DNA from: Helicobacter anatolicus
Lineage (GTDB): Bacteria; Campylobacterota; Campylobacteria; Campylobacterales; Helicobacteraceae
Length of the DNA stretch: 64,000 nucleotides
Direction: 5' to 3'
Assembly (NCBI RefSeq): GCF_021300615.1
Contig: NZ_JAJTMY010000004.1
Span: forward strand, 114,753 to 178,752
This document shows positions 19,819 through 28,618 of this stretch, piece by piece. The notes under the pieces are model-generated. The model did no database searches, was not told where the DNA came from, and saw only the letters and a program-made list of their open reading frames with translations. The position numbers and the translations under genes are program-made. Positions within the stretch are counted from its first letter, which is position 1. Every line of letters starts with the position of its first letter.

Positions 19819-20754
19819 TCAAGAAAATACCATTTTCTGTGCTTCTTCCAAAATTTCAAGTGCACCTTTTTGTATAAAATTTTGTGCCAAATTTTCTGCA
19901 AGATTAAGTGCAAAATCTTTTCTTCCAATAACTAAATCTTTCATAATCTTTTCACCATTTGGCAACCCCAATATTGCCTCAATCTTAATTGTATCTTCCA
20001 ACAAACTTGCATGCACACCAATAGGCACTTGACACCCCCCATTTAAAGTCTTAATAAATTGTCTTTCTGCCTGTGTACATAATGCGGTATTTTCGTCATT
20101 TAAAGTACAAATAAGAGAAAGTAGGTCATCATCAAGACGCATTTCAATCCCCAATGCCCCCTGCCCCATAGCCGGCAAAATCTCCTCAAGCTCAAAAGCC
20201 CGTATAAAAGGTACATCACTATGCGTAATCTTTAGGCGATTAAGTCCTGCCTTTGCTAAAATAATAGCATCAAACTCGCCATCAAACAAGCGTTTCAACC
20301 TTGTTTGCACATTTCCACGCAAACTTTGTGTGTCCAAATCACTTCTTTTAGCTTTAATTTGCATACAACGACGCAAAGAAGTTGTGCCTACCCTAGCACC
20401 AAGTGGCAAAGAATCTAAATTTTCATATTTAACACTCAAAAAACAATCTCTAGCATCCTCTCTAGTTGTAATACATGCAAGGCCAAGTCCATCAACAAAT
20501 TCTACAGGTACATCTTTTAAAGAATGCACTGCTAAATCAATTTTTTTTTGTAACAAAAGTTCCTCTAGTTCTTTTGTAAATAATCCCTTACCGCCAATTT
20601 TTGCCAAAGGGACATCTAAAATTTTATCCCCCTTAGTTTTTACAACCTCAAGTCTTGCTGGAATCTTTAATTCATTTTCCAAACGACTTTTAATGTGTTC
20701 TGCTTGCCAAAGCGCTAACATACTTCCCCTAGTCCCAATCACCACTTCTCTCAT
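19819..20754 (-). CDS. hemC: Porphobilinogen deaminase (hydroxymethylbilane synthase)
   Basis: Polymerises four porphobilinogens into hydroxymethylbilane. The 311 residues show IGTRGSMLALWQAE at the N-terminus, the active-site aspartate in HSLKDVP, RRCMQIKA and LRGNVQTRL. The cysteine that carries the dipyrromethane cofactor is in LNGGCQVPIG. Its start overlaps the fxsA end. The order hemA-proS-fxsA-hemC on one transcript groups two haem steps with a tRNA synthetase. Confidence 0.96.
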   Translation of the reverse strand: MREVVIGTRGSMLALWQAEHIKSRLENELKIPARLEVVKTKGDKILDVPLAKIGGKGLFTKELEELLLQKKIDLAVHSLKDVPVEFVDGLGLACITTREDARDCFLSVKYENLDSLPLGARVGTTSLRRCMQIKAKRSDLDTQSLRGNVQTRLKRLFDGEFDAIILAKAGLNRLKITHSDVPFIRAFELEEILPAMGQGALGIEMRLDDDLLSLICTLNDENTALCTQAERQFIKTLNGGCQVPIGVHASLLEDTIKIEAILGLPNGEKIMKDLVIGRKDFALNLAENLAQNFIQKGALEILEEAQKMVFS

Positions 20755-21182
20755 TTTTTCCCTTTTATCTGTTTTATTTCCTCAATTTCAACATCTATGA
20801 TTTCATTTTGATGTCCAAAAACACCACTATGTCTATCACCAGAATCGATTTTTTTCGACTTTCCCGTCATAAAAAAATAAGCATTTATCAAAATAACCAA
20901 TCCGATTATATCGCCTAATACCCCTGGCAATATCAATAAAATTGCACCAAAGATTTTAGAAAGATTGCCCTTAATAAATTCCATCGGATCTGTTCTATTT
21001 AAGGTAAATTCTCCCAAAGTTTCTAAAAAACTAAGTTTTGTATAAAGTAAAATTGCCCCTCCAATCAAGGCAGAAATAATAATTTCTACAAATATCACCC
21101 AAAACCCTAATTTATCACTAAGATAGATAGTGCTGATTAACTCCAAAACAAAGTATAGAAAAATAAATTTTAAAATTTTCAT
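20751..21182 (-). CDS. FxsA-family inner membrane protein
   Basis: A 143-residue protein with hydrophobic segments at about 5-25, 26-46 and 78-108, and a charged C-terminal tail. The sequence pattern (ELISTIYLSDKLGFWVIFVE, then GNLSKIFGAILLILPGVLGD) is that of FxsA/YtzA proteins. In E. coli FxsA lowers exclusion of phage T7 by the F plasmid; its normal role is unknown. It overlaps proS and hemC by four bases each. Confidence 0.8.
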   Translation of the reverse strand: MKILKFIFLYFVLELISTIYLSDKLGFWVIFVEIIISALIGGAILLYTKLSFLETLGEFTLNRTDPMEFIKGNLSKIFGAILLILPGVLGDIIGLVILINAYFFMTGKSKKIDSGDRHSGVFGHQNEIIDVEIEEIKQIKGKK

Positions 21183-22924
21183 TTATGATTCTCTAAAAAT
21201 TGTACAATTTCTTGAATCTCTGCATTAAGATAAGTTTTTTGCATTCCATCTCTATGTATAATTTCAACTTTGTTATTTTCTAATTCCTTGCCAATCACAA
21301 TACCCTTATAGCTCCCAATTAATTCAAAATCCTTAATCTTAAAGCCAAATCGCTCAAGTCTATCATCAAGCAAAACTTCAATATTTTTTTGTTTTAATGC
21401 CTTGTATAACTCCTCACCAAATTCTCTTTCTATTTCATTTTTACTATTAGAAATAATAATACTCACAGCAAAAGGTGCACTAGCTTTTGTCCACACACAA
21501 CCTTTTTCATCACTTTTTTGTTCTAAAATTGCAGATAAAAGTCTCGAAATACCAATTCCATAAGACCCCATAACAAAAGGTTGCATTTTCCCATTTTGAT
21601 CAAGATACATAGCTTGCATTGCCCCAGAATACTTTGTCCCAAGCTTAAAAATATGCCCAACTTCAATACCTTTTTTATACTCCATCACACTGCCACAGCA
21701 AGTACATATATCTCCTTCTCTCACTTTAGCCAAATCTGCATACTCAAGCCCCTCAAAAGTACTCAAATCTACACCAACAAAATGATAATTCTCCTCATTT
21801 GCCCCACAAATTAAATCTCGCTCCTCTCTTAAATCTTCATCAAAAAATATAAATTCTGATTGGGTAATATTACGCAAAGAATAAGGTCCAATAAATCCCT
21901 CACAAAGCCGAGCAGACTTTATATCCTCACTACTTGCATCTACAAGTTCCAAAACATTAGAATTTTTCGCACTCAAAGCATTTAATGCTTTAATTTCCTC
22001 CAACTCATCATCTCCACGCACAAAGAAAAAAGCAAGTTTTGGTTTCATATTTTTTTCTGGTAAAAAAATCACTTTTTTTACTACTACTTTCAAAATATAA
22101 AAACCACTGATTCTAAAAAATGCACTAAGCTCTTCAACACTCTTAACATTTGGGGTGCTAAATTTTGCAAACTCCGCTTTTGGTGCATCAAAATCTACTA
22201 CTCTTTTTTGTCTTTTGGCAGCTTCGATATTAGAAGCATACTCACAATTTTTACACACAACAATTGTATCTTCCCCGCAATCTGCCAAAACCATAAATTC
22301 CTTGCTACCACTACCTCCAATTGCTCCACTATCTGCATCCACAACCCTAAAATCAAGCCCCAATCGCGTAAAAATTCTTTTATAAGCTTGATGCATATTC
22401 TCAAACTCTCTATCTAAATCTTCATAACTAGTGTGAAAACTATACGCATCTTTCATAACAAATTCTCGCCCTCGCATTAAGCCAAAACGCGGTCGCACTT
22501 CATCGCGAAACTTGAGATTAATTTGATAAAAACTTACGGGTAAATTTTTATAACTTTTAATAAAGTTTCTTGCAATATCAGTGATTGCCTCCTCATAAGT
22601 TGGTCCTAAAACAAAATCATTATTCTTACGATCCAAAAATCTCAAAAGCTCCTTGCCATATTTTTCATAACGCCCTGATTGCCTCCACAATTCTGCAGGT
22701 GTTACAAATCCCATTGCAATCTCTATGCAACCAGCACCATCCATTTCTTCTTTGACAATCTGAGAAATTTTATCTAACACCCTTTTTCCTAAAGGTAAAA
22801 AATTATAAATCCCACTACCAATTTGATGAATATACCCTCCTCGTATCAAATACTCATGACTCTTTAAAACTACATCTTTTGGGGTTTCTTTAATAGTGGG
22901 AATAAAAAATTGAGAAAAACGCAT
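21179..22924 (-). CDS. proS: Prolyl-tRNA synthetase (bacterial type)
   Basis: A 581-residue class II synthetase of the long bacterial form. The N-terminal catalytic core carries motif 2 (FRDEVRPRFGLMRGREFVMK). An insertion (about 225-390), the YbaK-like editing domain that clears mischarged Ala-tRNA-Pro, separates it from motif 3 (MGSYGIGISRLLSAILEQ) and the anticodon domain. It lies ten bases downstream of hemA. Confidence 0.97.
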   Translation of the reverse strand: MRFSQFFIPTIKETPKDVVLKSHEYLIRGGYIHQIGSGIYNFLPLGKRVLDKISQIVKEEMDGAGCIEIAMGFVTPAELWRQSGRYEKYGKELLRFLDRKNNDFVLGPTYEEAITDIARNFIKSYKNLPVSFYQINLKFRDEVRPRFGLMRGREFVMKDAYSFHTSYEDLDREFENMHQAYKRIFTRLGLDFRVVDADSGAIGGSGSKEFMVLADCGEDTIVVCKNCEYASNIEAAKRQKRVVDFDAPKAEFAKFSTPNVKSVEELSAFFRISGFYILKVVVKKVIFLPEKNMKPKLAFFFVRGDDELEEIKALNALSAKNSNVLELVDASSEDIKSARLCEGFIGPYSLRNITQSEFIFFDEDLREERDLICGANEENYHFVGVDLSTFEGLEYADLAKVREGDICTCCGSVMEYKKGIEVGHIFKLGTKYSGAMQAMYLDQNGKMQPFVMGSYGIGISRLLSAILEQKSDEKGCVWTKASAPFAVSIIISNSKNEIEREFGEELYKALKQKNIEVLLDDRLERFGFKIKDFELIGSYKGIVIGKELENNKVEIIHRDGMQKTYLNAEIQEIVQFLENHK

Positions 22925-22934
22925 TACTATCCTT

Positions 22935-24239
22935 TTATTTTACTGGAGTTTCATATTCACATTTATAAGCATTTAACAAAACTCCTTCTCCCTTAATATC
23001 AAAAAAGCTTTTGATAGACTCTAAAATAATATCAGATTCTTGTTTATTTACACAATCTCTTAACTTTTGTGTGGGAGCGTGTAAGAAAGTATTAAAAGCT
23101 TGATGCAAAATTTTTTCCACACTATATTGCTGATCCGGTGCAATATAGCCTTTTTTTAATGCTCTTTTTATTTCTTTCATAGAAGCTTGTTTAGCCAATT
23201 CTCTAATCTCTTTTATTAAGGGTTCAACATCTAAATTTTGTAACCATTGATTAAACTCCATTGTCGCAATTCCAACAATTTGATATGCTTTATGCATATT
23301 CTCTCTTTTTGTTGCAAGATTATTTTGCACTACCTGATTTAAATCATCTACAACAAAAATCTCAATCTTCTCATCTCTAAAATGCTCAATATCCCTAGGA
23401 ACTGCCAAGTCAAACCAAAATCTTTTAAATTCTACTTCTTGCACCATTTCTTTTGAAATTACACAAGAATCTGCTGCTGTCGCACTAAACACAAAAGGAT
23501 AAAAATTGAGCATTTTTTGCAAATCTTCAAAAACACATGAGGAAATTTTATATCCCTCTTTGGGATTCTCTAAAATAAATTTTTTAATTTTTTCTTGATC
23601 GCGATTACAAATCATAATCTCATAACCCTGTGTTAAAAGATGTTTAGCATTCAACCTTCCCATCTCTCCAAAACCAATAACAAGAGCCTTTTTTGGCAAA
23701 TTATGCTGAACTTGGAACCTTGTAGCTTGTTGTGTGGCAACAGAGGCAATAGATACAGAGTTTTTAGAAATTTCTGTTTGATTGCGCACTTTTGCTGCAC
23801 ATTTAAAAGCAAAATGTATTAATCGCGTCAATGCTTTATTACACAATCCTGCATCAAAAAATATTTTATAAGCACTCTTAAATTGTCCAGTAATTTGAGT
23901 TTCGCCAACCACAACACTATCTAAGCTACTCACTACACAAAAAATATGGTGAATAGCCTCAACTTCTTGATATACTTCTGCATTTGCGGATAAAACTTCT
24001 TCACCAATTTTTTTTATTTCTGCAAGCTCTTTAAGTGTCTTTGCAATCATTTCTTCTATATTTTCTACATAAAAATAAAATTCTGTCCGATTGCATGTAG
24101 AAACTAAAAGCACCTCTTGCGCACCATAGTCTTTTAATTTTTTTGCAAAAGCAAATGAATCTTCTTGATTAAAAGCAATTTTTTCTCTCAATTCTATAGG
24201 GGTTTTTCTATGTGAAAAACTCAAAGCACAATATCGCAT
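22935..24239 (-). CDS. hemA: Glutamyl-tRNA reductase
   Basis: First committed step of haem synthesis by the C5 route: reduces Glu-tRNA to glutamate-1-semialdehyde. Seen are the catalytic cysteine in STCNRTEFY, HIFCVVSSLDSVVVGETQIT, SVSIASVATQQAT and the NADPH loop IGFGEMGR. The C-terminal dimer helix is long, giving 434 residues. It is ten bases downstream of the polyprenyl synthase gene. HemC, HemH, CcsBA and a dihaem peroxidase are elsewhere in the window. Confidence 0.96.
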   Translation of the reverse strand: MRYCALSFSHRKTPIELREKIAFNQEDSFAFAKKLKDYGAQEVLLVSTCNRTEFYFYVENIEEMIAKTLKELAEIKKIGEEVLSANAEVYQEVEAIHHIFCVVSSLDSVVVGETQITGQFKSAYKIFFDAGLCNKALTRLIHFAFKCAAKVRNQTEISKNSVSIASVATQQATRFQVQHNLPKKALVIGFGEMGRLNAKHLLTQGYEIMICNRDQEKIKKFILENPKEGYKISSCVFEDLQKMLNFYPFVFSATAADSCVISKEMVQEVEFKRFWFDLAVPRDIEHFRDEKIEIFVVDDLNQVVQNNLATKRENMHKAYQIVGIATMEFNQWLQNLDVEPLIKEIRELAKQASMKEIKRALKKGYIAPDQQYSVEKILHQAFNTFLHAPTQKLRDCVNKQESDIILESIKSFFDIKGEGVLLNAYKCEYETPVK

Positions 24240-24248
24240 TTTTCTTCC

Positions 24249-25148
24249 TTAAAACTCTCTAAAAATCATTTCTCTTACAATTTTTTCCAAACCTTCATCT
24301 CCCTTAATTGCTTCCAATGCCTGCATACCACAATCCAAAGCAACTTTTTGTGTATCTTTAAAAATTTCAAATTCTTGCATTTTATTTAAAATCCATTCTT
24401 TTGCCTCAGAATCTTGACTTTTAAAAAAACTTTGTAGTATCTCTTGATCACCTTTGGATAATTTTGCATAAAGTAAAATATAAGGAAGCGTTGTTTTTCC
24501 TTCTGCAAAATCATTCATTGCTGGTTTTCCAAGCTGTCTTTCATTACCAAAAACATCCAACAAATCATCTACAATTTGAAATGCAATACCCAAATTTAAA
24601 CCATATGTATAATATTGCTTAGCATCTAATCCTGCCAAAATCGCTGCACTTTTTGCACTACTTGCAATTAATGATGCAGTCTTATCCTCTATCATTGCAA
24701 AATACCTTGCTTTATCTGGACAAAAAGCTTGTGCCATTACCACATCATTAATCTCCCCCCTAGAAAGGCGTACTACACAATCTGATAAAGTTTTTGCGAT
24801 TTCTCTATCAAAAAAGAGAAGTTCATAAAATGCCTTAGAATAAAGCACATCACCAAGCATAATAGCATTTTTATTACCAAACAAAGCATTTATAGAAGGC
24901 TCTCCTCTACGCAGCAAAGAATCATCAATAACATCATCATGAAGCAAAGATGCATTTTGTATCATCTCAACAATTGCACATAATTTTACAATATCTGGAT
25001 GATCAAAACAAATCGATAACATCAATTTAGAACGCAACATTTTTCCACTTTGAAATTGAGAAAAAAAATTCTCAATACTTTGATCTTTTAATTCTTGTAT
25101 AAATGAAAATATTTGCGTATGAATTTGTTTTAGTTTTTCTTCTTTCAT
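24249..25148 (-). CDS. Trans-polyprenyl diphosphate synthase (octaprenyl type)
   Basis: A 299-residue all-alpha prenyltransferase that elongates isopentenyl diphosphate. The first aspartate-rich motif is LLHDDVIDD, followed by LRRGEPS, and the second is FQIVDDLLDVFG. Small residues before the first motif (AS in NASLLHD) suggest long-chain products, consistent with the side chain of menaquinone. In H. pylori the same position holds the long-chain synthase (HP0240). Farnesyl synthase is a less likely alternative. Confidence 0.88.
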   Translation of the reverse strand: MKEEKLKQIHTQIFSFIQELKDQSIENFFSQFQSGKMLRSKLMLSICFDHPDIVKLCAIVEMIQNASLLHDDVIDDSLLRRGEPSINALFGNKNAIMLGDVLYSKAFYELLFFDREIAKTLSDCVVRLSRGEINDVVMAQAFCPDKARYFAMIEDKTASLIASSAKSAAILAGLDAKQYYTYGLNLGIAFQIVDDLLDVFGNERQLGKPAMNDFAEGKTTLPYILLYAKLSKGDQEILQSFFKSQDSEAKEWILNKMQEFEIFKDTQKVALDCGMQALEAIKGDEGLEKIVREMIFREF

Positions 25149-25156
25149 TGTCTTCC

Positions 25157-25543
25157 TTATCTATTTAATACAAAATCTGCTTGCCCTTGTACTCCCAACC
25201 AAAATTTTGCACTCCTACTTGAAAAATCAAAATCCTTATACAAAATGACCAGTTTTGAATTATCACTACCATCAAGCAAAAGATTATATTGATTACGCTG
25301 ATAATCAAGATACAAAATAAACTGATAAGGAAAATCATCATATTTTAGCAAAATTACAATTCCATCCTTTTTTAACAAAGTCCAGCGCATTGTAAAATTT
25401 TTTACACTTCTATTAGTATAGACTTTTGCACTAGCCACCTCATCTTTTTTCAAAATAATTTCTTGCTCACTTCCCCAATCAATAGGAACAGCATATAAAC
25501 AATAAAAAAAAGCAAATGATAAAAAAATAAATTTTTTATTCAT
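25157..25543 (-). CDS. Hypothetical exported protein (HP0241-like)
   Basis: About 128 residues with a signal peptide (MNKKFIFLSFAFFYCLYA) and a mature part of about 110 residues. The mature part is rich in beta-strand patterns, aromatic residues and lysine (TMRWTLLKKDGIVILLKYDD). I recognise no functional domain. ATG 25543 is preferred over a GTG six bases earlier because it gives a standard signal peptide; no strong ribosome-binding site is visible. Its start lies inside the end of the DUF2018 gene, which suggests coupled translation. Neighbour order suggests a protein conserved across Helicobacter. Confidence 0.7.
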   Translation of the reverse strand: MNKKFIFLSFAFFYCLYAVPIDWGSEQEIILKKDEVASAKVYTNRSVKNFTMRWTLLKKDGIVILLKYDDFPYQFILYLDYQRNQYNLLLDGSDNSKLVILYKDFDFSSRSAKFWLGVQGQADFVLNR

Positions 25544-25814
25544 TTTCACTTAAAATTTTAGCCATAGATTCTATAGCCAAATCTGCCTTTTTATTTCCAA
25601 TATCTTGTTGTAAATCTTCATCAAAATGTAAAAGTCTTGCCTTCTCCAAAAGTTTATCTTCTAGCCCCTCTTCATGTATGAGAGTTTCACACAATGCCAA
25701 TCTCTCTAACAAGTTTTCTAACTGCTTTTGAACCAAGCTTCTATTTGCATGAAAAACAATATCTTGCCATTTTTGCACAGGATTTCCTTGCAACACCTCC
25801 AAGTCTTCCCACAT
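25536..25814 (-). CDS. DUF2018 protein, homologue of the knotted dimer HP0242
   Basis: A 92-residue all-helical cytoplasmic protein. Length and sequence (EGNP/QGNP.. near residue 10, KW.DI.FHA, LLERLALCET, a C-terminal SMAKILS.NE) match what I remember of H. pylori HP0242. Crystal structures of HP0242 show a homodimer whose two chains are intertwined in a pseudoknot; its function is unknown. It starts on the last base of the hisD stop region and overlaps the following exported-protein gene. The family is recognised with good certainty; no role can be given. Confidence 0.82.
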   Translation of the reverse strand: MWEDLEVLQGNPVQKWQDIVFHANRSLVQKQLENLLERLALCETLIHEEGLEDKLLEKARLLHFDEDLQQDIGNKKADLAIESMAKILSENE

Positions 25815-27103
25815 TATTTTCTCCTTACACTAATAGAATTCTTATGAGCACCAAGCCCTTCAATTTCTGCCAATCTTTCACAAGAAGATGCCAAATCTTC
25901 AAACCCCTCTTTTGAAAGATAAATAATGGAACTTTTTTTCATAAAATGCTCCACACTAAGTGGTGAAAAAAATCTTGCACTACCACCTGTTGGCAAAGTA
26001 TGATTAGGTCCTGCAATATAATCCCCCATTGCCTCTGGCGCATAAGGACCTATAAAAATTGCTCCGCTATGTTTAATGCGTGCAAGCATCTCCAAGGGAT
26101 TTGCTATTAATAATTCTAAATGTTCAGGTGCAAGTGTATTGCTAAGATTTAAACACTCTTTAATATCTCTACAAAGAATAATTACTCCGCGATCTTTTAA
26201 GCTAGTAGCAGCAATACTCTCTCTTTGTAAAGTAGGTAGCGTTTGCATAAGAATCTCTTGTACCTCCTGACTTAATTCCTTGCTATCTGTCAATAAAATT
26301 GCACTTGCCATTTCATCATGTTCTGCTTGTGCCAACAAATCATTTGCCACAGACCTTGCATCAGCACTCTTATCAGCAATCACTACGATTTCACTAGGAC
26401 CTGCCACCATATCAATCATTACATCGCCAAAAACCATTTTTTTTGCCGTTGCTACAAAAATATTACCCGGACCAGTGATTACATCAACTTTTTTTATATT
26501 TTCTGTTCCATAGGCCATCATTCCTATTGCGCCCGCACCACCAATTTTATATGCTTCTTTAATTCCACAGAGATAAAGTGCTGCTAAATATAAAGAGTTA
26601 GGTGCATTATTTGGAGTAGGGCTACATACTACAATTTCATCAACGCCTGCTACAATAGCAGGTATAGCATTCATTAGAAGCGAACTTGGATAAAATGCCT
26701 TACCTCCAGGAATATATAGCCCCGCTCTCTCTACAGGTGTAATTTTTTGTCCTAAAATATTCCCATTATCCTCAAAATCCAACCAACTTTTTGCCTTTTG
26801 TTTGGAATGAAATGCATAAATACGATCGTATGCTTGATGCAATGCCTTTTTATCAATAGAATCTAATTTTTCATAAGCATTCTTACAAGAATCAAAAGAA
26901 ATCCGCAAATCCTCTACATCACTAGGTTGCCAATTATCAAACATCGCTACTTGTTGCAATACTGCTTGATTACCACCTTGTTGGATAGAATCTAAAATCT
27001 CCATCACCTTAACAACCACTTTTTTACCATCAACTCTCCCGCGATTACAAATGCTTTGAAATACTTGTGAAAAATCATCTTGTGTAGTTTTAATAATCTT
27101 CAT
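25814..27103 (-). CDS. hisD: Histidinol dehydrogenase
   Basis: A 429-residue NAD- and zinc-dependent enzyme for the last two steps of histidine synthesis. Segments seen: YIPGGKAFYPSSLLMN, VDVITGPGNIFVATAKK, AGPSEIVVIAD, the zinc-site LAQAEHDEMA, and APEHLELLIA with GPNHTLPT. It stands apart from other his genes; hisIE is at 48.6 kb. It lies 34 bp after napA with a short gap, and overlaps DUF2018 by one base. Confidence 0.96.
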   Translation of the reverse strand: MKIIKTTQDDFSQVFQSICNRGRVDGKKVVVKVMEILDSIQQGGNQAVLQQVAMFDNWQPSDVEDLRISFDSCKNAYEKLDSIDKKALHQAYDRIYAFHSKQKAKSWLDFEDNGNILGQKITPVERAGLYIPGGKAFYPSSLLMNAIPAIVAGVDEIVVCSPTPNNAPNSLYLAALYLCGIKEAYKIGGAGAIGMMAYGTENIKKVDVITGPGNIFVATAKKMVFGDVMIDMVAGPSEIVVIADKSADARSVANDLLAQAEHDEMASAILLTDSKELSQEVQEILMQTLPTLQRESIAATSLKDRGVIILCRDIKECLNLSNTLAPEHLELLIANPLEMLARIKHSGAIFIGPYAPEAMGDYIAGPNHTLPTGGSARFFSPLSVEHFMKKSSIIYLSKEGFEDLASSCERLAEIEGLGAHKNSISVRRK

Positions 27104-27137
27104 CTTTATTCACTCGCCCCTCAAAAGAGGGGAAAAA

Positions 27138-27575
27138 TTAAGCTTGTGCAGCTTTAAGCATCCAAAGAGATTTTTGCAAACTACTGATTTTTTCATCTGC
27201 GTAATTTGCTACAGGCTTATCATTATTTTCATCTGCAAATTGTGAAAGCTTTTTGAAATTCTCAAGAAGATAAGTATAATCTTGAGCGATTGCCGCAAAT
27301 ACTTCTCTAGAAGTAAAACTTTTTTTACTCTCTTCTTTAATTTTTGCAACCTGCAAAGCTTCAGATAATGTAATTACAGGAACTTCACCCATTTGTGCAA
27401 CCAACTCTGCTAAATCATCAAACATTGTTGCAAATTCTCCATAAATTGCTTCAGTAGCACTATGTACTTGATAAAAATCACTCCCCTTTACATTCCAATG
27501 AAAATTATGAATTTTCATGAAAAGCACTAAGCTATCTGCTTGTAATTGTCGTAATAATTCAATAGTCTTATTCAT
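27138..27575 (-). CDS. napA: Dps-family ferritin, neutrophil-activating protein NapA
   Basis: A 145-residue mini-ferritin that forms dodecamers, oxidises iron and protects DNA. The ferroxidase ligands are in the pattern HNFHWNVKGSDFYQVH and FDDLAELVAQMGE. Helicobacter versions (HP-NAP) also activate neutrophils. The start is preceded by AAGGAG about six bases upstream. A divergent 198-bp spacer separates it from the SurA-like gene; possible iron or stress control there cannot be resolved by eye. Confidence 0.94.
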   Translation of the reverse strand: MNKTIELLRQLQADSLVLFMKIHNFHWNVKGSDFYQVHSATEAIYGEFATMFDDLAELVAQMGEVPVITLSEALQVAKIKEESKKSFTSREVFAAIAQDYTYLLENFKKLSQFADENNDKPVANYADEKISSLQKSLWMLKAAQA

Positions 27576-27738
27576 AATATAACTCCTTCATAATAAAACT
27601 CATGTACTCTGAAGTGTATAAAAAAAATGTAAATTATTAAACTCATGATTACAACAACCTGCTCTTATCAATTTTATGTAACCAAAATTCATATTTGTCC
27701 ATTAAATTGAAGCACTAATTATATTAAAATGTTTATGA

Positions 27739-27744
27739 TAAAAT
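27739..27744 (+). promoter_or_regulatory. Extended -10 element for the SurA-like / lapB-like / rnhA / rnc / aroC operon
   Basis: TAAAAT preceded by TGA gives an extended -10 about 30 bp ahead of the ATG at 27774, with AAGGGAAG as ribosome-binding site. No clear -35 is seen, as usual for Helicobacter. Confidence 0.6.
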
Positions 27745-27773
27745 AAGAGAATCTAAAAAATAAAGGGAAGCTC

Positions 27774-28613
27774 ATGTTTCGCTCTACACTGCTTTTTTGT
27801 AGTTTTATCTTTTCCCTGCTTTATGCTGAAGAAAAGCTCATCGCAGGGATTGCTATCACAGTTAATGGCGATCCTATCACGCTTTATGAAATTGCAGAAA
27901 TACAAAAAATGCAAAAAATTACCAAAGAAAAAGCTATTGACATTCTTATTTCTGAAAAACTTAAATCCCAAGAAATTAAACGTTTAAAAGTAAATATTAG
28001 CGAAGAAAAGCTTGATGAAGAAATTCAAAATATGGCATATAGAAATGGCACAGATCTTGAAGGTTTTTATAAAGCACTCAAATCCCAAGGTATCAAAATA
28101 AAAGACTACAAAAAAGATCTCAAAAACCAAATTGAAACCCAGGAGCTTATGCGAAATGTCTTATTATCCAATGCAAATAACTCTGGTGAAGCAGAGATGA
28201 AAGAATATTACGATAAACATCCCGATGAATTCAATATGCCAAAAGAAGTAGTAGTTATGCGATATAGCTCTAGTGATTCTGATCTTTTGAAAAAAGCTAT
28301 CAAGACTCCTGATATTGCTGTTAGAGGTGTGGAACGCGCACAAGAAAAAATGTCATTAGAAATGATGGCACCACAGATTGCACAAGTCTTTACAAGCACA
28401 AAAATAGGTGAATTTACCACTATTTTAAATGCAGGCAATAATACTTATGTAACATTTTTGATTAAAGAAAAAAAAGGTGCGGAAAAAACTTCGTTTCAGC
28501 AAGCAAAAAATTTTATCGCACAAAAACTTATTGAAAAACGTCAGGATAAAATCCTTGAAGATTATTTTGAAAAAATCAAGCAAAAAGCAAATATTATCAC
28601 AATTAGAAACTAA
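27774..28613 (+). CDS. SurA-like periplasmic chaperone (HP0659-like)
   Basis: A 279-residue exported protein (signal peptide about 1-17). Residues 20-140 resemble the SurA N-terminal chaperone domain (ITVNGDPITLYEIAEI, EEKLDEEIQNMA, LKNQIETQELMRN). The later part (about 145-235) looks like a worn parvulin domain without clear catalytic residues. It is therefore probably a chaperone for outer-membrane proteins without strong prolyl isomerase activity. It leads an operon with five bases before the next gene. Confidence 0.78.
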   Translation: MFRSTLLFCSFIFSLLYAEEKLIAGIAITVNGDPITLYEIAEIQKMQKITKEKAIDILISEKLKSQEIKRLKVNISEEKLDEEIQNMAYRNGTDLEGFYKALKSQGIKIKDYKKDLKNQIETQELMRNVLLSNANNSGEAEMKEYYDKHPDEFNMPKEVVVMRYSSSDSDLLKKAIKTPDIAVRGVERAQEKMSLEMMAPQIAQVFTSTKIGEFTTILNAGNNTYVTFLIKEKKGAEKTSFQQAKNFIAQKLIEKRQDKILEDYFEKIKQKANIITIRN

Positions 28614-28618
28614 TCCTC

